Shown here: positions 12,801-19,290 of the stretch, piece by piece | Layout of the letters: each line of letters begins with the position of its first letter | Numbering within the stretch: position 1 is the first letter of the stretch | Assembly (NCBI RefSeq): GCF_000003605.2 | Contig: NW_003107597.1 | Location: forward strand, 38,949 to 102,948 | Source of the DNA: Saccoglossus kowalevskii | Taxonomy: Eukaryota > Hemichordata > Enteropneusta > Harrimaniidae | Direction: 5' to 3' | DNA length: 64,000 nucleotides | The notes under the pieces: model-generated | Seen by the model: only the letters and a program-made list of their open reading frames with translations | What the model was told of the DNA's origin: nothing | Databases searched by the model: none | Program-made: the position numbers and the translations under genes

Positions 12801-15800
12801 GCGTTTGGCCAAAATTGTGGATGTAAGCCAACTTCAAAGTACTCTACATGACAACGTAAAATAGAATTCACGCTCAACTTCCCTCCAAATGTAGATCTAT
12901 GCATGACTTATCAAATACATGCTTGTAGAGTTTCGGGTCGTAATGTTTAGTCACGTGGTTGTCCCTGAAAGTAGGCCATTTTTTGTACTAGGCGACATTT
13001 TGGAATTTTAGCCATGTTCAAAGTATTATACTGGACAAAGTAAAACAGAACGTTAATTCAACTTCTGGTCAAATGTAGCTCTATTTATTGCCTATCGAAT
13101 AAATGCTTGTAGAGTTTTAGGTCTAATGTTTAGTCACGTGGTTGTCCCTGAAACTAGGCCATTTTTTTCACTAGGCTAAATTTTGGAATTTTAGCCATGT
13201 TCAAAGTATTATACTGGACAAAGTAAAACAGAACGTTAACTCAACTTCTAGTCAAATGTAGATCTACGATTGCCTATTAAATTAATGCTTGTAGAGTTTC
13301 GGGTCGTAATATTTAGTCCCATGGTTGTCTCTGAAAGTAGGCCATTTTTGCAGTAGGCGAAATTTTTGAATTATAGCCATGTTCAAAGTACTCTACGGGA
13401 CAAAATGAAATAGAACGTTAACTCAACTTCTATTCAAATGTGAATCTACGATTGCCTATTAAATTAATGCTTGTAGAGTTTCGGGTCGTAATATTTTGTC
13501 ACGTGGTTGTCCCTGAAAGTAGGCCATTTTTTGCAGTAGGCGAAATTTCGGAATTTTAGCCATATTCAAAGTATTATACTGGACAAAGTAAAACAGAACG
13601 TTAACTCAACTTTTAGTCAAATGTAGATCTTTGTATTGCCTATCAAACAAATGCTTGTAGAGTTTTGGGTCGTAATATATAGTCCCATGGTTGTCTCTGA
13701 AAGTAGGCCATATTTTTGCACTAGGCGAAAATTTGGAGTTTTAGCCATCTTCAAAGTACTCTACAGGACAAAGTGAAATAGAATTCTAACTCAACTTCTA
13801 GTCAGTTGTAGATCTATGTATTGCCTATTAAATGCATGATTGTTGAGTTTTGGATCGTAATGTTTAGTCACGTGACAATGCTGGGTGTTATCACAACACA
13901 CTCATACTTCAAGCAGCTAGGCATATCAACGAAACGGCAGGAGTCACAATCAGACGAGTGGACTATTGCGACCCACAAAGGGAAAGGGTCATGGCAAACA
14001 GGCAGCAACAGTGAAGTCCCACATCAAGACCTGGATCAATGAGGGCCACAGTGTTGAGACGGCCGAGGAATTTAAGATTGCCGTAGAGTCTTGTGGTGGA
14101 ATCCCAGGAGTTAAATTCTTTCTGTGTGAAGTGGGTGCAGGTGTTGCAGCGACATCCATAAAACTGTATGGAATCACCAAACTCAATAACTTTGAGTTTA
14201 GTGATGCAAGTCTACATGTCTGGCGAGCATACAACATCGGGGAAAGGAATCTTGTGCCTTGGATGCGATTGCCTGCCATAGAACCACCGCTGCTGAAAAT
14301 TGTCAGTCAGCCGTCAAATCCTGGTTCTGCATTTCAACCCATCAAGTCCAGGCAGATGAAGGTGCAAGAGTCAGATTCTGATGAAGATGCGACAAGTCAT
14401 GAAACTGTGCAACCCAGCCTTGACAGCATTTTCCCTTGTCCAGAAGAGAGCTGCGTCAAGGTTTATCAAACATGCAAAGGTCTGGAAGCTCGTGTAGCTG
14501 TCGGAAAGCAAGGCAAAGTTGAAGTACGCAGAAAAGCTTGCGCAAGGCCCGTGAGAAGTGCCACATGTAGAGCCATTCTTAAATAGAACAACACCTTGCC
14601 CATAGCAAGGATTGGCACTGTGCAGTCCGAAGAAGGCTGTCAGGTTTAGCCACAAGCAAAATGAGTACCTTGATAAGCGGTTTCGGCTTGGACAAGCTAC
14701 TGGACGAAAGTCAGACCCGATTACTGTGTCCAAAGTGATGGGACATGCGCGTGATGCACAAGGCCAACGGCTATTCCAGGTGTGGGACTTTTTGACTGGC
14801 CAGCAAGTCTCTAGCTATTTCTCCTGACTGGCAGCTAAACGCCGTAAAGCTTCAGAAGATTCTGAGGAGGAGGAGCAACAGGACACTGCTGTAATCGAAT
14901 CTTCTAATAGTCGCATACAGGAGGAAATCATCACCAACGTCCAACTATGTCACCCTGTCCTGTACGATACATTCAACCTTTGTGACTTGGCAAAGAGGAG
15001 ATGTCAATGTCCAATGTATATTATATGGGTACTACAATGACTGATAAAGCACTTACAGTGTTATCCTAAAGTTTAGTTAAGCGCCGACTCTGTTATAAGT
15101 GTAAATATCAATTTGTAATAAATAAACTAAGATATTGTTTTAAATTCGGCTATGTTCTATAATGCATATCAAAAGAAACACTAACACGAGAACAAAAGTT
15201 TCTAACATTCAGTTGATACACAATGTCTAAATATGGCCTACTTTCAGAGACTTCCGGGACTAAACGTCACTTCCTAAAACTCTACGAGCATTTACTTGAT
15301 AGGCAACACATAGATGACTGCCTTAAGAAGTTGAGTTCGAATCCTGATTTGTCAGGTACAGCATACTTTGAACATGGCTAAAATTCACAATTTTCGTCGA
15401 GCACAAAAAGTGACCTGCTTTCAGGGACAACAATGTGAATAAATGTCATGACCCGAAACTCTACAATCATTTATTCAGTAAAAAAAACACAAAGATGTAC
15501 ATTTGATCAGAAGTTGAATCAGAATTCTTCTTCATTTCGTCACGTAGCGTACTTTGAAAATTCACAATGCAAAAAGTGGCCTACTTTCAGGGACAACCAC
15601 GTGACTTAACGTTATGACCCGAAACTCTACAAGCAGTTATTTAACCATAGAATACATAAATGTACATTTGACCAGAAGTTGAATTAGAATTATTGTTCAC
15701 TTCGTCACATTGCGTACGTTGAACAAAGTTAAAATTCAAAATTTTCGTCAAATGCCAAAATTGGCCTACTTTCAGGGACAACCAAGTGACTGAACGTCAT

Positions 15801-18137
15801 GACCCCAAACTCTACAAGCATTTATTTGATATACAAAACATAGATGTACATTTGACCGAAAGTTGAATTAGAATTATTGTTCACTTCGTCACGAAGTGTA
15901 CGATGAACAGCGCTAAAATTCACAATTTTCGTCAAATGCAAAAAATGGCCTAATTTCAGGGACAACCACGTGACCGAACGTCATGACCCAAAGCTCTGCA
16001 AACATTCATTTGATAGACAATACATAGATTCACCTTTGATATTAAGTTGAATTAGAAAAATAATATTTTACTTCGTCATGTAGCGTACTTCAAACATGGC
16101 TAAAGTTCACAATTTTCTCCAAACACAAAAAGTGGCCTATTTTAAGGGACAGTCACGTGACAACCGAACGAGTTACCATATTTTGAAAAATAATATTTGA
16201 AAGATATTTCAATTATCTATGCATGGTGGAAATTTCAAGTGATAAAAATACCAGAGCGACACTTATAGCATTACAAAGTTGGGCAAAAAATTACATTTTT
16301 TAGAAGCTCGAAACATTGCATTGTTTTCAGGCTGCCCAAAAACTGAAGTCTATTTCTTTCAAACTTCCAAAACAATGTTCAAAAAGCCAAAATGTTGGAT
16401 TATTCAGATCTTGTTTTGTTTTGACGATAAGTTCAAAGCTGTGGCAGTAACAATTCCGTGAATTATGCTGATTTCCGTGTTTTTGAGATGCAAAAAATGG
16501 GGAAAATGGCCAGAAAGTTTTATTTGCCCGTTACCATGGCAACAAGGAGTTTTGATTTAAAAGAAAGCTATTTTGAGGGGTTGACCAAGTACTATCACTG
16601 TGCAAAATATGAGCCAAATCCATTTTTGACCCCTGCCACCATTGTTTGATCCTTACAGACATTTGCTCGTAATATAATTTTGCTTGTTCAAAATACTGTA
16701 TTTCTCCATCAAACGAAAGAATTTCATTATGTTTTTATTGTAGAGTTACAACTACTTAATTAACACTTGGCTCATTTAGTTAATACCTCTTTCAATACTA
16801 TTGTGTTTATTTAAGGTTGACTTTATCTGGATAAATCGAGACCAGAAGTGTTTTGAGTGGTTTGTCAGCTTGTTGACGCAGCTAGAGTTGGAGCAAGCAG
16901 AGGAAGGCTCATTTGACAGATTTCTCGAGCTGCACATGTTTATGACAGCAGCCCTTGGCAAAACAGATATGAAAGGAATCGGACTACAGATGGCGCTAGA
17001 CTTGTTACACAAAAAGTCGAACCGCGATTTAATCACAGGTCTGAAGACGAGGACGCAACCAGGAAGGCCAGAATGGAATAAGGTATGTACTCAAATATAG
17101 TATGAACCAATGCATTATAAGATGAGAGTTATCCAAAAATAATCAACATTGTTATTGTCGTTGTAATATTATTGCATGTATAAACATATATAATTTGTCG
17201 TTTACATTTAAAAAGGGGATTGTATTCTTACATGCTCTTTACTTCATCTAATGTTATTTTATTTATTATCAGCAACACTAATATGTATGCAATAATATAT
17301 AAATTAGTTAAACGGTTGTGATCAGATTGGAATTACAAACATACAGTTAAAGCGGGAGGGTCGTCACCTGGCATACGCGGGCATTAAGTCCCAAGTGACG
17401 ATAATAACACACGCTAAAAAGCAAAGGCTCATGGGTAGACGCTTGTTTGTAAACAATGACACGCTTTGGCAATCTGAAGCATGCGCAGGTGACGACTCCC
17501 CCGCTTTAAATAATTGATTACACAAAATAAACGATTTACCATTTCGAAAATACGCAAATAACATCTCATAAATTGTATGTAGATTGTGACAAAGTGGCAA
17601 CATTGCTGTCCATATAACAATATCAATTTAAGATAAAAGTATTAAAACCCTATTAAAGTTCCTCGTGTGATGGCGCTGTACGCATTAAATTAACGTGTCC
17701 CATAATTGTAAGCCTAATTTCCATTATTATGGCCACAGTGTTATGATCACTTCCCTGCAATGAATCGCAAGCATTTGAAGAATGTTACATGCAAGTGTTA
17801 ATAAACAAATGACAGAACATTCTGACAGACCACTCTGAACTAGATATAGTTCAATTAGAATTTGCCACTGATTCATTACTGATAATAACCTCATCAACTC
17901 CACTATCCAGCTAGAATTACTTTTTATACATAGATAAACTGTGATTATCGCACTTGTAATATGCTTTAGATATACATACTAAAATATGCTCAACTTATAT
18001 TGCAGCTATTTTCAAAGATTGCAGAAGAAAGACGTGGAAAAGTCAAGATATTTTTTTGTGGTTCACCTGCTTTGGGTAAAACTATAAAATCACACTGTGA
18101 AAAATTTAATTTTAAATTTTCAAAGGAAAGTTTTTGA
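682..18137 (+). CDS. NOX5: NADPH oxidase 5 (NOX5), 5'-incomplete; gene span of 12 exons
   Basis: Ca2+-activated NADPH oxidase: a membrane flavocytochrome that moves electrons from cytosolic NADPH through FAD and two haems to O2, giving superoxide outside the cytosol. The joined exons (listed separately) give 806 codons plus stop with no frame break. In-window order: EF-hand loops at residues 12-23, 48-59 and 92-103; haem histidines 229, 243, 318 and 331; FAD motif HPFT at 409-412; acidic linker about 442-579; polybasic patch 583-590; NADPH motifs GPYGTP from 609, GAGIGVTPF 628-636 and CGSP 781-784; C-terminal Phe 806. The first residues, [11 protein letters not shown], match human NOX5 as I remember it, so only EF-hand 1 and the start codon lie upstream. 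The linker makes it roughly 115 residues longer than the matching part of human NOX5. NOX1-4 and DUOX are excluded by the combination of N-terminal EF-hands with no peroxidase domain. Confidence 0.97.
833..2864 (+). other. NOX5 intron after exon A
   Basis: This is AT-rich non-coding sequence. A few degenerate short repeats around GGGCACGCCAGTA occur at about 1070-1150. No coding similarity was seen in it; the 96-codon minus-strand open frame at 1552-1842 has no recognisable feature. Confidence 0.7.
2865..3075 (+). CDS. NOX5: NOX5 exon B (EF-hands 3 and 4)
   Basis: The acceptor is TGTACAG before 2865 and the donor is GTTCGT at 3076 (GT present, weaker consensus). It completes the loop [12 protein letters not shown] and encodes the fourth loop [12 protein letters not shown], then VMENLTI, a stretch shared with vertebrate NOX5 just before the first membrane helix. 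A longer open frame starting at 2849 and running to 3226 simply reads through both splice sites. Phase is 1 in and 2 out. Confidence 0.95.
3076..5615 (+). other. NOX5 intron after exon B
   Basis: This is 2.5 kb with no recognisable gene or element. Open frames at 3343-3603, 3726-4043 and 4760-5012 are short, show no family signature and are probably chance. Confidence 0.6.
5616..5806 (+). CDS. NOX5: NOX5 exon C (first transmembrane helix)
   Basis: The acceptor is GATATAG before 5616 and the donor is GTGGGT at 5807; phase is 2 in and 1 out. It encodes a short basic, proline-containing cytosolic linker ([12 protein letters not shown]), then the hydrophobic segment [16 protein letters not shown], which is the first membrane helix of the ferric-reductase domain, and an extracellular loop. 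The same position in human NOX5 is also a basic linker followed by helix 1. Confidence 0.93.
5815..6058. promoter_or_regulatory. Cluster of ATTACGTCAT (CRE/ATF-like) motifs in a NOX5 intron
   Basis: Perfect ATTACGTCAT occurs at 5815, 5844, 5877, 5910 and 6016, with a one-base variant (ACTACGTCAT) at 6049. The first four are 29-33 bp apart, starting 9 bp after the exon C donor. The spacing suggests they arose as a degenerate tandem repeat. The core TTACGTCA is a known bZIP (ATF/CREB/C-EBP-type) site; enhancer function here is only inferred. Confidence 0.45.
6125..6325 (+). CDS. NOX5: NOX5 exon D (helices 2-3, first haem histidine pair)
   Basis: The acceptor is ATTTTAG before 6125 and the donor is GTAAGT at 6326; phase is 1 in and 1 out. 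It encodes [15 protein letters not shown], then [20 protein letters not shown] and [20 protein letters not shown]. The histidines at in-window residues 229 and 243, separated by 13 residues inside one helix, are the expected ligands of the two haems. The DQ...H and LVHTVAH signatures are close to identical to human NOX5. Confidence 0.96.
6326..7129 (+). other. Unique part of the NOX5 intron before the minisatellite
   Basis: Nothing recognisable. Open frames at 6435-6842 and 6927-7154 have low-complexity composition and no family signature. From about 7130 the sequence grades into degenerate copies of the 26-bp repeat. Confidence 0.6.
7130..8405. repeat. 26-bp minisatellite, nearly 50 copies, in a NOX5 intron
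   Basis: The unit core is GCTTTGAGAGAGGTGAAG, followed by a purine-rich ACAGAGTA junction; successive GAAGAC landmarks at 7629, 7655 and 7681 are exactly 26 bp apart. The plus strand is strongly purine-rich. Variant units such as GGGAGCGGAGATGGCCGAG recur at about 7313, 7857 and 8037, indicating higher-order duplication. Because 26 is not a multiple of 3, repeat-spanning open frames such as the minus-strand one at 7216-7584 show a 26-residue superperiod and are artefacts. Confidence 0.96.
8618..8799 (+). CDS. NOX5: NOX5 exon E (extracellular loop and helix 4)
   Basis: The acceptor is TTTGTAG before 8618 and the donor is CAG|GTACGT at 8800; phase is 1 in and 0 out. It encodes a loop of about 30 residues, then [17 protein letters not shown] (membrane helix) and FVRRSGYFQ. 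The arginine-rich turn RRSG is the cytosolic B/D-loop region, matching RRSGHFEVFYW in the human protein. The 26-bp minisatellite lies in the preceding intron, ending about 210 bp before this acceptor. Confidence 0.95.
8800..9413 (+). other. NOX5 intron after exon E
   Basis: This is 614 bp of AT-rich sequence, with an ATATATAATATATATAA run just before the exon F acceptor. No gene, repeat family or element was seen. Confidence 0.7.
9414..9605 (+). CDS. NOX5: NOX5 exon F (second haem histidine pair, helices 5-6)
   Basis: The acceptor is GGTTTTAG before 9414 and the donor is GTGAGT at 9606; phase is 0 on both sides. It encodes [20 protein letters not shown], with haem histidines at in-window residues 318 and 331, then [21 protein letters not shown] (helix 6) and EVNLLPSG leading into the FAD lobe. 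Spacing of the two histidines equals that in other NOX5 proteins. Confidence 0.96.
9795..9927 (+). CDS. NOX5: NOX5 exon G (FAD-binding lobe)
   Basis: The acceptor is GTTTCAG before 9795 and the donor is GTAAGT at 9928; phase is 0 in and 1 out. It encodes [20 protein letters not shown], then [23 protein letters not shown] at residues 409-412 is the isoalloxazine-contacting motif of the ferredoxin reductase-type FAD domain, and RPGD is the usual turn of the beta barrel. Confidence 0.96.
10125..10600 (+). CDS. NOX5: NOX5 exon H (end of FAD lobe plus long acidic linker)
   Basis: The acceptor is TTTGCACTAG before 10125 and the donor is GTAAGT at 10601; phase is 1 in and 0 out. The first 20 codons match human NOX5 closely ([20 protein letters not shown]). 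The rest, about 138 residues, has no counterpart I recognise: a short basic helix ([13 protein letters not shown]), then acidic, Ser/Thr/Asn/Pro-rich sequence with possible proline-directed sites (MTPLS, ASSPNP). It stays open and keeps phase with its neighbours, so it is coding and not a retained intron. It is by far the largest exon in the window. Confidence 0.92.
10601..11021 (+). other. NOX5 intron after exon H
   Basis: This is 421 bp and contains three CACGTGAC motifs (E-box-like) at about 10610, 10622 and 10826. No other structure was recognised. Confidence 0.6.
11022..11096 (+). CDS. NOX5: NOX5 exon I (polybasic, putative lipid-binding and phosphorylation segment)
   Basis: This is a 75-nt exon, phase 0 on both sides, between acceptor CATCTTTAG and donor GTAAGT at 11097. 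It encodes [20 protein letters not shown] and DRHVR. Human NOX5 has a basic serine-rich stretch in the same place, known for phosphoinositide binding and phosphorylation, so the same role is likely by position. A second donor, GTAAGA at 11091, lies 6 nt upstream in the same frame; its use would drop Val-Arg. Which is used cannot be told from sequence. Confidence 0.9.
11307..11516 (+). CDS. NOX5: NOX5 exon J (NADPH-binding, first part)
   Basis: The acceptor is CTGTTAG before 11307 and the donor is GTAACT at 11517; phase is 0 on both sides. It encodes [15 protein letters not shown], then [20 protein letters not shown], the Gly-rich NADPH pyrophosphate loop, and CPNCSHSW with two cysteines also present in the vertebrate protein. 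The next intron holds the large fold-back transposon, so exons J and K are 5.3 kb apart. Confidence 0.96.
11517..12251 (+). other. NOX5 intron between exon J and the fold-back element
   Basis: This is non-coding AT-rich sequence. No repeat or coding similarity was noticed. The minus-strand open frame at 11916-12113 is low complexity. Confidence 0.65.
12254..12760 (+). repeat. Left terminal inverted repeat of the fold-back transposon
   Basis: This is the inverted copy of 16165-16669. Landmarks include GGATCAAACAATGGTGGCAG near the outer end, TTGCCATGGTAACAGACAAA in the middle and CATGCATGGATAATTGAAAT near the inner end. By eye the two arms differ by scattered substitutions and small indels, so the insertion is not recent. 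Confidence 0.88.
12765..13880 (+). repeat. Left 183-bp tandem array inside the fold-back transposon
   Basis: The landmark GCTTGTAGAG recurs at 12921, 13105, 13287, 13469 and 13653 (spacing 182-184 bp), with a degenerate sixth unit near 13835. Each unit also contains CACGTGGTTGTCCCTGAAA or a close variant, then GTAGGCCATTTTT and TTTTAGCCATGTTCAAAGTA. Confidence 0.92.
13860..15015 (+). pseudogene. Broken cargo gene in the fold-back transposon (C2H2-like uncharacterised protein family)
   Basis: Plus-strand coding-like sequence sits between the two tandem arms. The longest open piece (13966-14586) reads [20 protein letters not shown], later [32 protein letters not shown] and the zinc-finger-like [20 protein letters not shown]. 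The histidines expected after the second cysteine of a C2H2 finger are missing. A second piece (14612-14827), in another frame, reads [29 protein letters not shown] and [12 protein letters not shown], and is followed by [20 protein letters not shown] from about 14922. This order resembles large, uncharacterised protein families I recall from cnidarian and other marine invertebrate gene predictions (finger, then RFS..., then a LT.QQI.SYFSR motif). Frame changes and the stop after SYFS show it is inactive. The function of the family is unknown to me. Confidence 0.65.
15220..16165 (-). repeat. Right 183-bp tandem array, inverted orientation
   Basis: This is the reverse-complement version of the left array. 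The landmark AAACTCTAC(A/G) recurs near 15278, 15457, 15628 and 15807, with a degenerate one near 15987, spaced about 170-180 bp. Units carry GTGGCCTACTTTCAGGGACA followed by CCACGTGAC. About five units are present against six on the left. Confidence 0.88.
16165..16669 (-). repeat. Right terminal inverted repeat of the fold-back transposon
   Basis: This mirrors 12254-12760. Landmarks include ATTTCAATTATCTATGCATG at about 16206, TTACCATGGCAACAAGGAG at about 16531 and CTGCCACCATTGTTTGATCC at about 16634. The short open frames at 16279-16461 and 16458-16649 are by-products of this repeat; the second has a mirror counterpart on the minus strand at 12251-12469. Confidence 0.88.
16816..17082 (+). 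CDS. NOX5: NOX5 exon K (NADPH lobe, calmodulin-site region)
   Basis: The acceptor is TTTAAG before 16816 and the donor is GTATGT at 17083; phase is 0 on both sides. It encodes [20 protein letters not shown], an acidic helix, [20 protein letters not shown], then [20 protein letters not shown] and GRPEW. The basic KK...[11 protein letters not shown] segment lies where human NOX5 has its calmodulin-binding site; that role here is inferred from position and similarity. Confidence 0.96.
17351..17505. mobile_element. TTAA-flanked MITE, copy 1
   Basis: This is a 155-bp element with inverted ends AGCGGGAGGGTCGTCACCT and AGGTGACGACTCCCCCGCT, flanked on both sides by TTAA (17347-17350 and 17506-17509). 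A second copy, very similar across the middle (CAAAGGCTCATGGGTAGACG, TTGTTTGTAAACAATGACAC), lies at 62815-62971. TTAA targets are typical of piggyBac and Kolobok; ends beginning AG fit Kolobok better, but no transposase is present. It sits in the last NOX5 intron. Confidence 0.9.
17506..18005 (+). other. Rest of the last NOX5 intron
   Basis: No gene, repeat or element was recognised between the MITE and the final coding exon. Confidence 0.65.
18006..18137 (+). CDS. NOX5: NOX5 last coding exon (exon L)
   Basis: The acceptor is ATATTGCAG before 18006 and the stop is TGA at 18135-18137. It encodes [40 protein letters not shown] and ESF. CGSP contains the cysteine of the NADPH-binding lobe, and the chain ends on the aromatic residue conserved at NOX C termini, so the 3' coding end is complete. 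The first AATAAA I noticed downstream is at 19193-19198, about 1.05 kb away; the true polyadenylation site is undetermined. Confidence 0.97.
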   Translation, partial: LFSKIAEERRGKVKIFFCGSPALGKTIKSHCEKFNFKFSKESF

Positions 18138-19290
18138 AAACCGCCATGATTCGATCGATGGAAATTATATTTGTACGTGTATTGACGTCATTTAAATATG
18201 GCGTGTATACCCAGAATGCACTTTGTACACTCACTTGTTTTGATTCATTTATACATTGGGGCTGGCGGTTTTAAAACCAACACATTTGTATATGCTACTT
18301 TCGTGTTAATTCAAATACTCATTTATTCACATTGAAAAATAACATCGTCACGTGTCAGTGCGAATATAACATAACCACATTTCAGTGAAATATCACATCG
18401 CTGAACGTGAGTATAGCACATAACCACACGTCGGTGACAATATCACATCGCAACATGTAATTGAGGATAACGCATTCGAATCAGATATTTGGAAAGTGGT
18501 TGTACTTTATAACTATACATCTCTGTATTTGCGTTGATCAGTGTAAAACTGTATTATTTGATTCCAAAACCATGATATTGTAGTACTTGTATATAACGTT
18601 TAATATATTTCATATATTGACCATATAAGACCGATCTAAGTGCTTGCTACAGCGGCGGACGTTCCGCTAACACATTTCTTTGTGTCACATAATGGAATCA
18701 CAGACAAAATCACTGGCGAGCAAATAAGACAATAAGTACTTTATAGTTTTCAGTATTTTGTTTACTTTTAAATATTTAATTACACTTTTGTATTTTTTCA
18801 AAATGGTATATGTGAAAACTGTAATTTGTAGTTTACAAATCAAATCAAAATGAAGTGGCGTAATGCTTTGTATTCCAAGATCAGATCTGATAAACCACTG
18901 CAACAGCAACGCTGTTACGTCACTCTATTACGTTATACTGAACTATATTGGTAACAAGTTAATAACAATGCAGTATTTATGTTGATATTTCTTTTTTGTT
19001 TTACTAAAATACTATGTCCAAGCATATCACTTAATGTAAGAATGTTATAATTGACAACTATTATGTAGCAGTATTATTACATAATTTTAATATTCAGTTA
19101 TTATTTACTATATACCTCATAGATGACCTATTTTCCCAAACACGTTTATGTATATATTTAATATAGTTTTTATTATGATTATTTCTTTTCCTAATAAATA
19201 ACCATGATATATTCAGAATCTGTTATCCATCGATCCAAAAATAGAGATATCAACAAAAATCGCGTGTCAGAGAAGGCGTGACCCTTGTCT
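18138..19290. other. Probable NOX5 3' UTR and intergenic sequence
   Basis: Directly after the NOX5 stop. It contains loosely repeated phrases at about 18350-18450 (CATAACCACA..TC.GTGA.A, ATATCACATCGC) and an AATAAA at 19193-19198 that could serve as a polyadenylation signal. Nothing coding was recognised. Confidence 0.5.

Larger units (their letters stand above)
12252..16671. mobile_element. Fold-back DNA transposon with about 500-bp terminal inverted repeats and 183-bp tandem arms
   Basis: The outermost bases, AGAGTAAATGTCTG at 12254 and CAGACATTTGCTCG ending at 16669, are inverted copies. The mirror-image similarity continues inwards about 500 bp on each side (for example CACGGAAATCAGCATAATTC at 12450 against GAATTATGCTGATTTCCGTG near 16458). 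Inside these lie tandem arms of a roughly 183-bp unit in opposite orientations, and between the arms a broken gene. TA flanks both ends (12252-12253 and 16670-16671); the exact target duplication is unresolved. No transposase was recognised, so it looks non-autonomous. It sits in the NOX5 intron between exons J and K. Similar arms with long inverted repeats occur in several superfamilies; I cannot assign one. Confidence 0.88.

Noticed and set aside
14371-14733. Minus-strand 120-codon open frame in the fold-back element
   Set aside because: It is antisense to the cargo-gene pieces, which carry the recognisable motifs on the plus strand.
16279-16649. Open frames in the right terminal repeat as transposase candidates
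   Set aside because: The same sequence occurs inverted at the left end, and the frames are short with no catalytic motif.
682-18137. DUOX or NOX1-4 identity for the oxidase
   Set aside because: Three EF-hands directly before the ferric-reductase core, no peroxidase domain in the window and near identity of motifs with NOX5 decide for NOX5.
1-18137. Functional pairing of NOX5 and the TRPC-like gene as a Ca2+ signalling cluster
   Set aside because: They are 27 kb apart with transposon remains between them and no shared regulatory feature was seen; adjacency alone is weak evidence.
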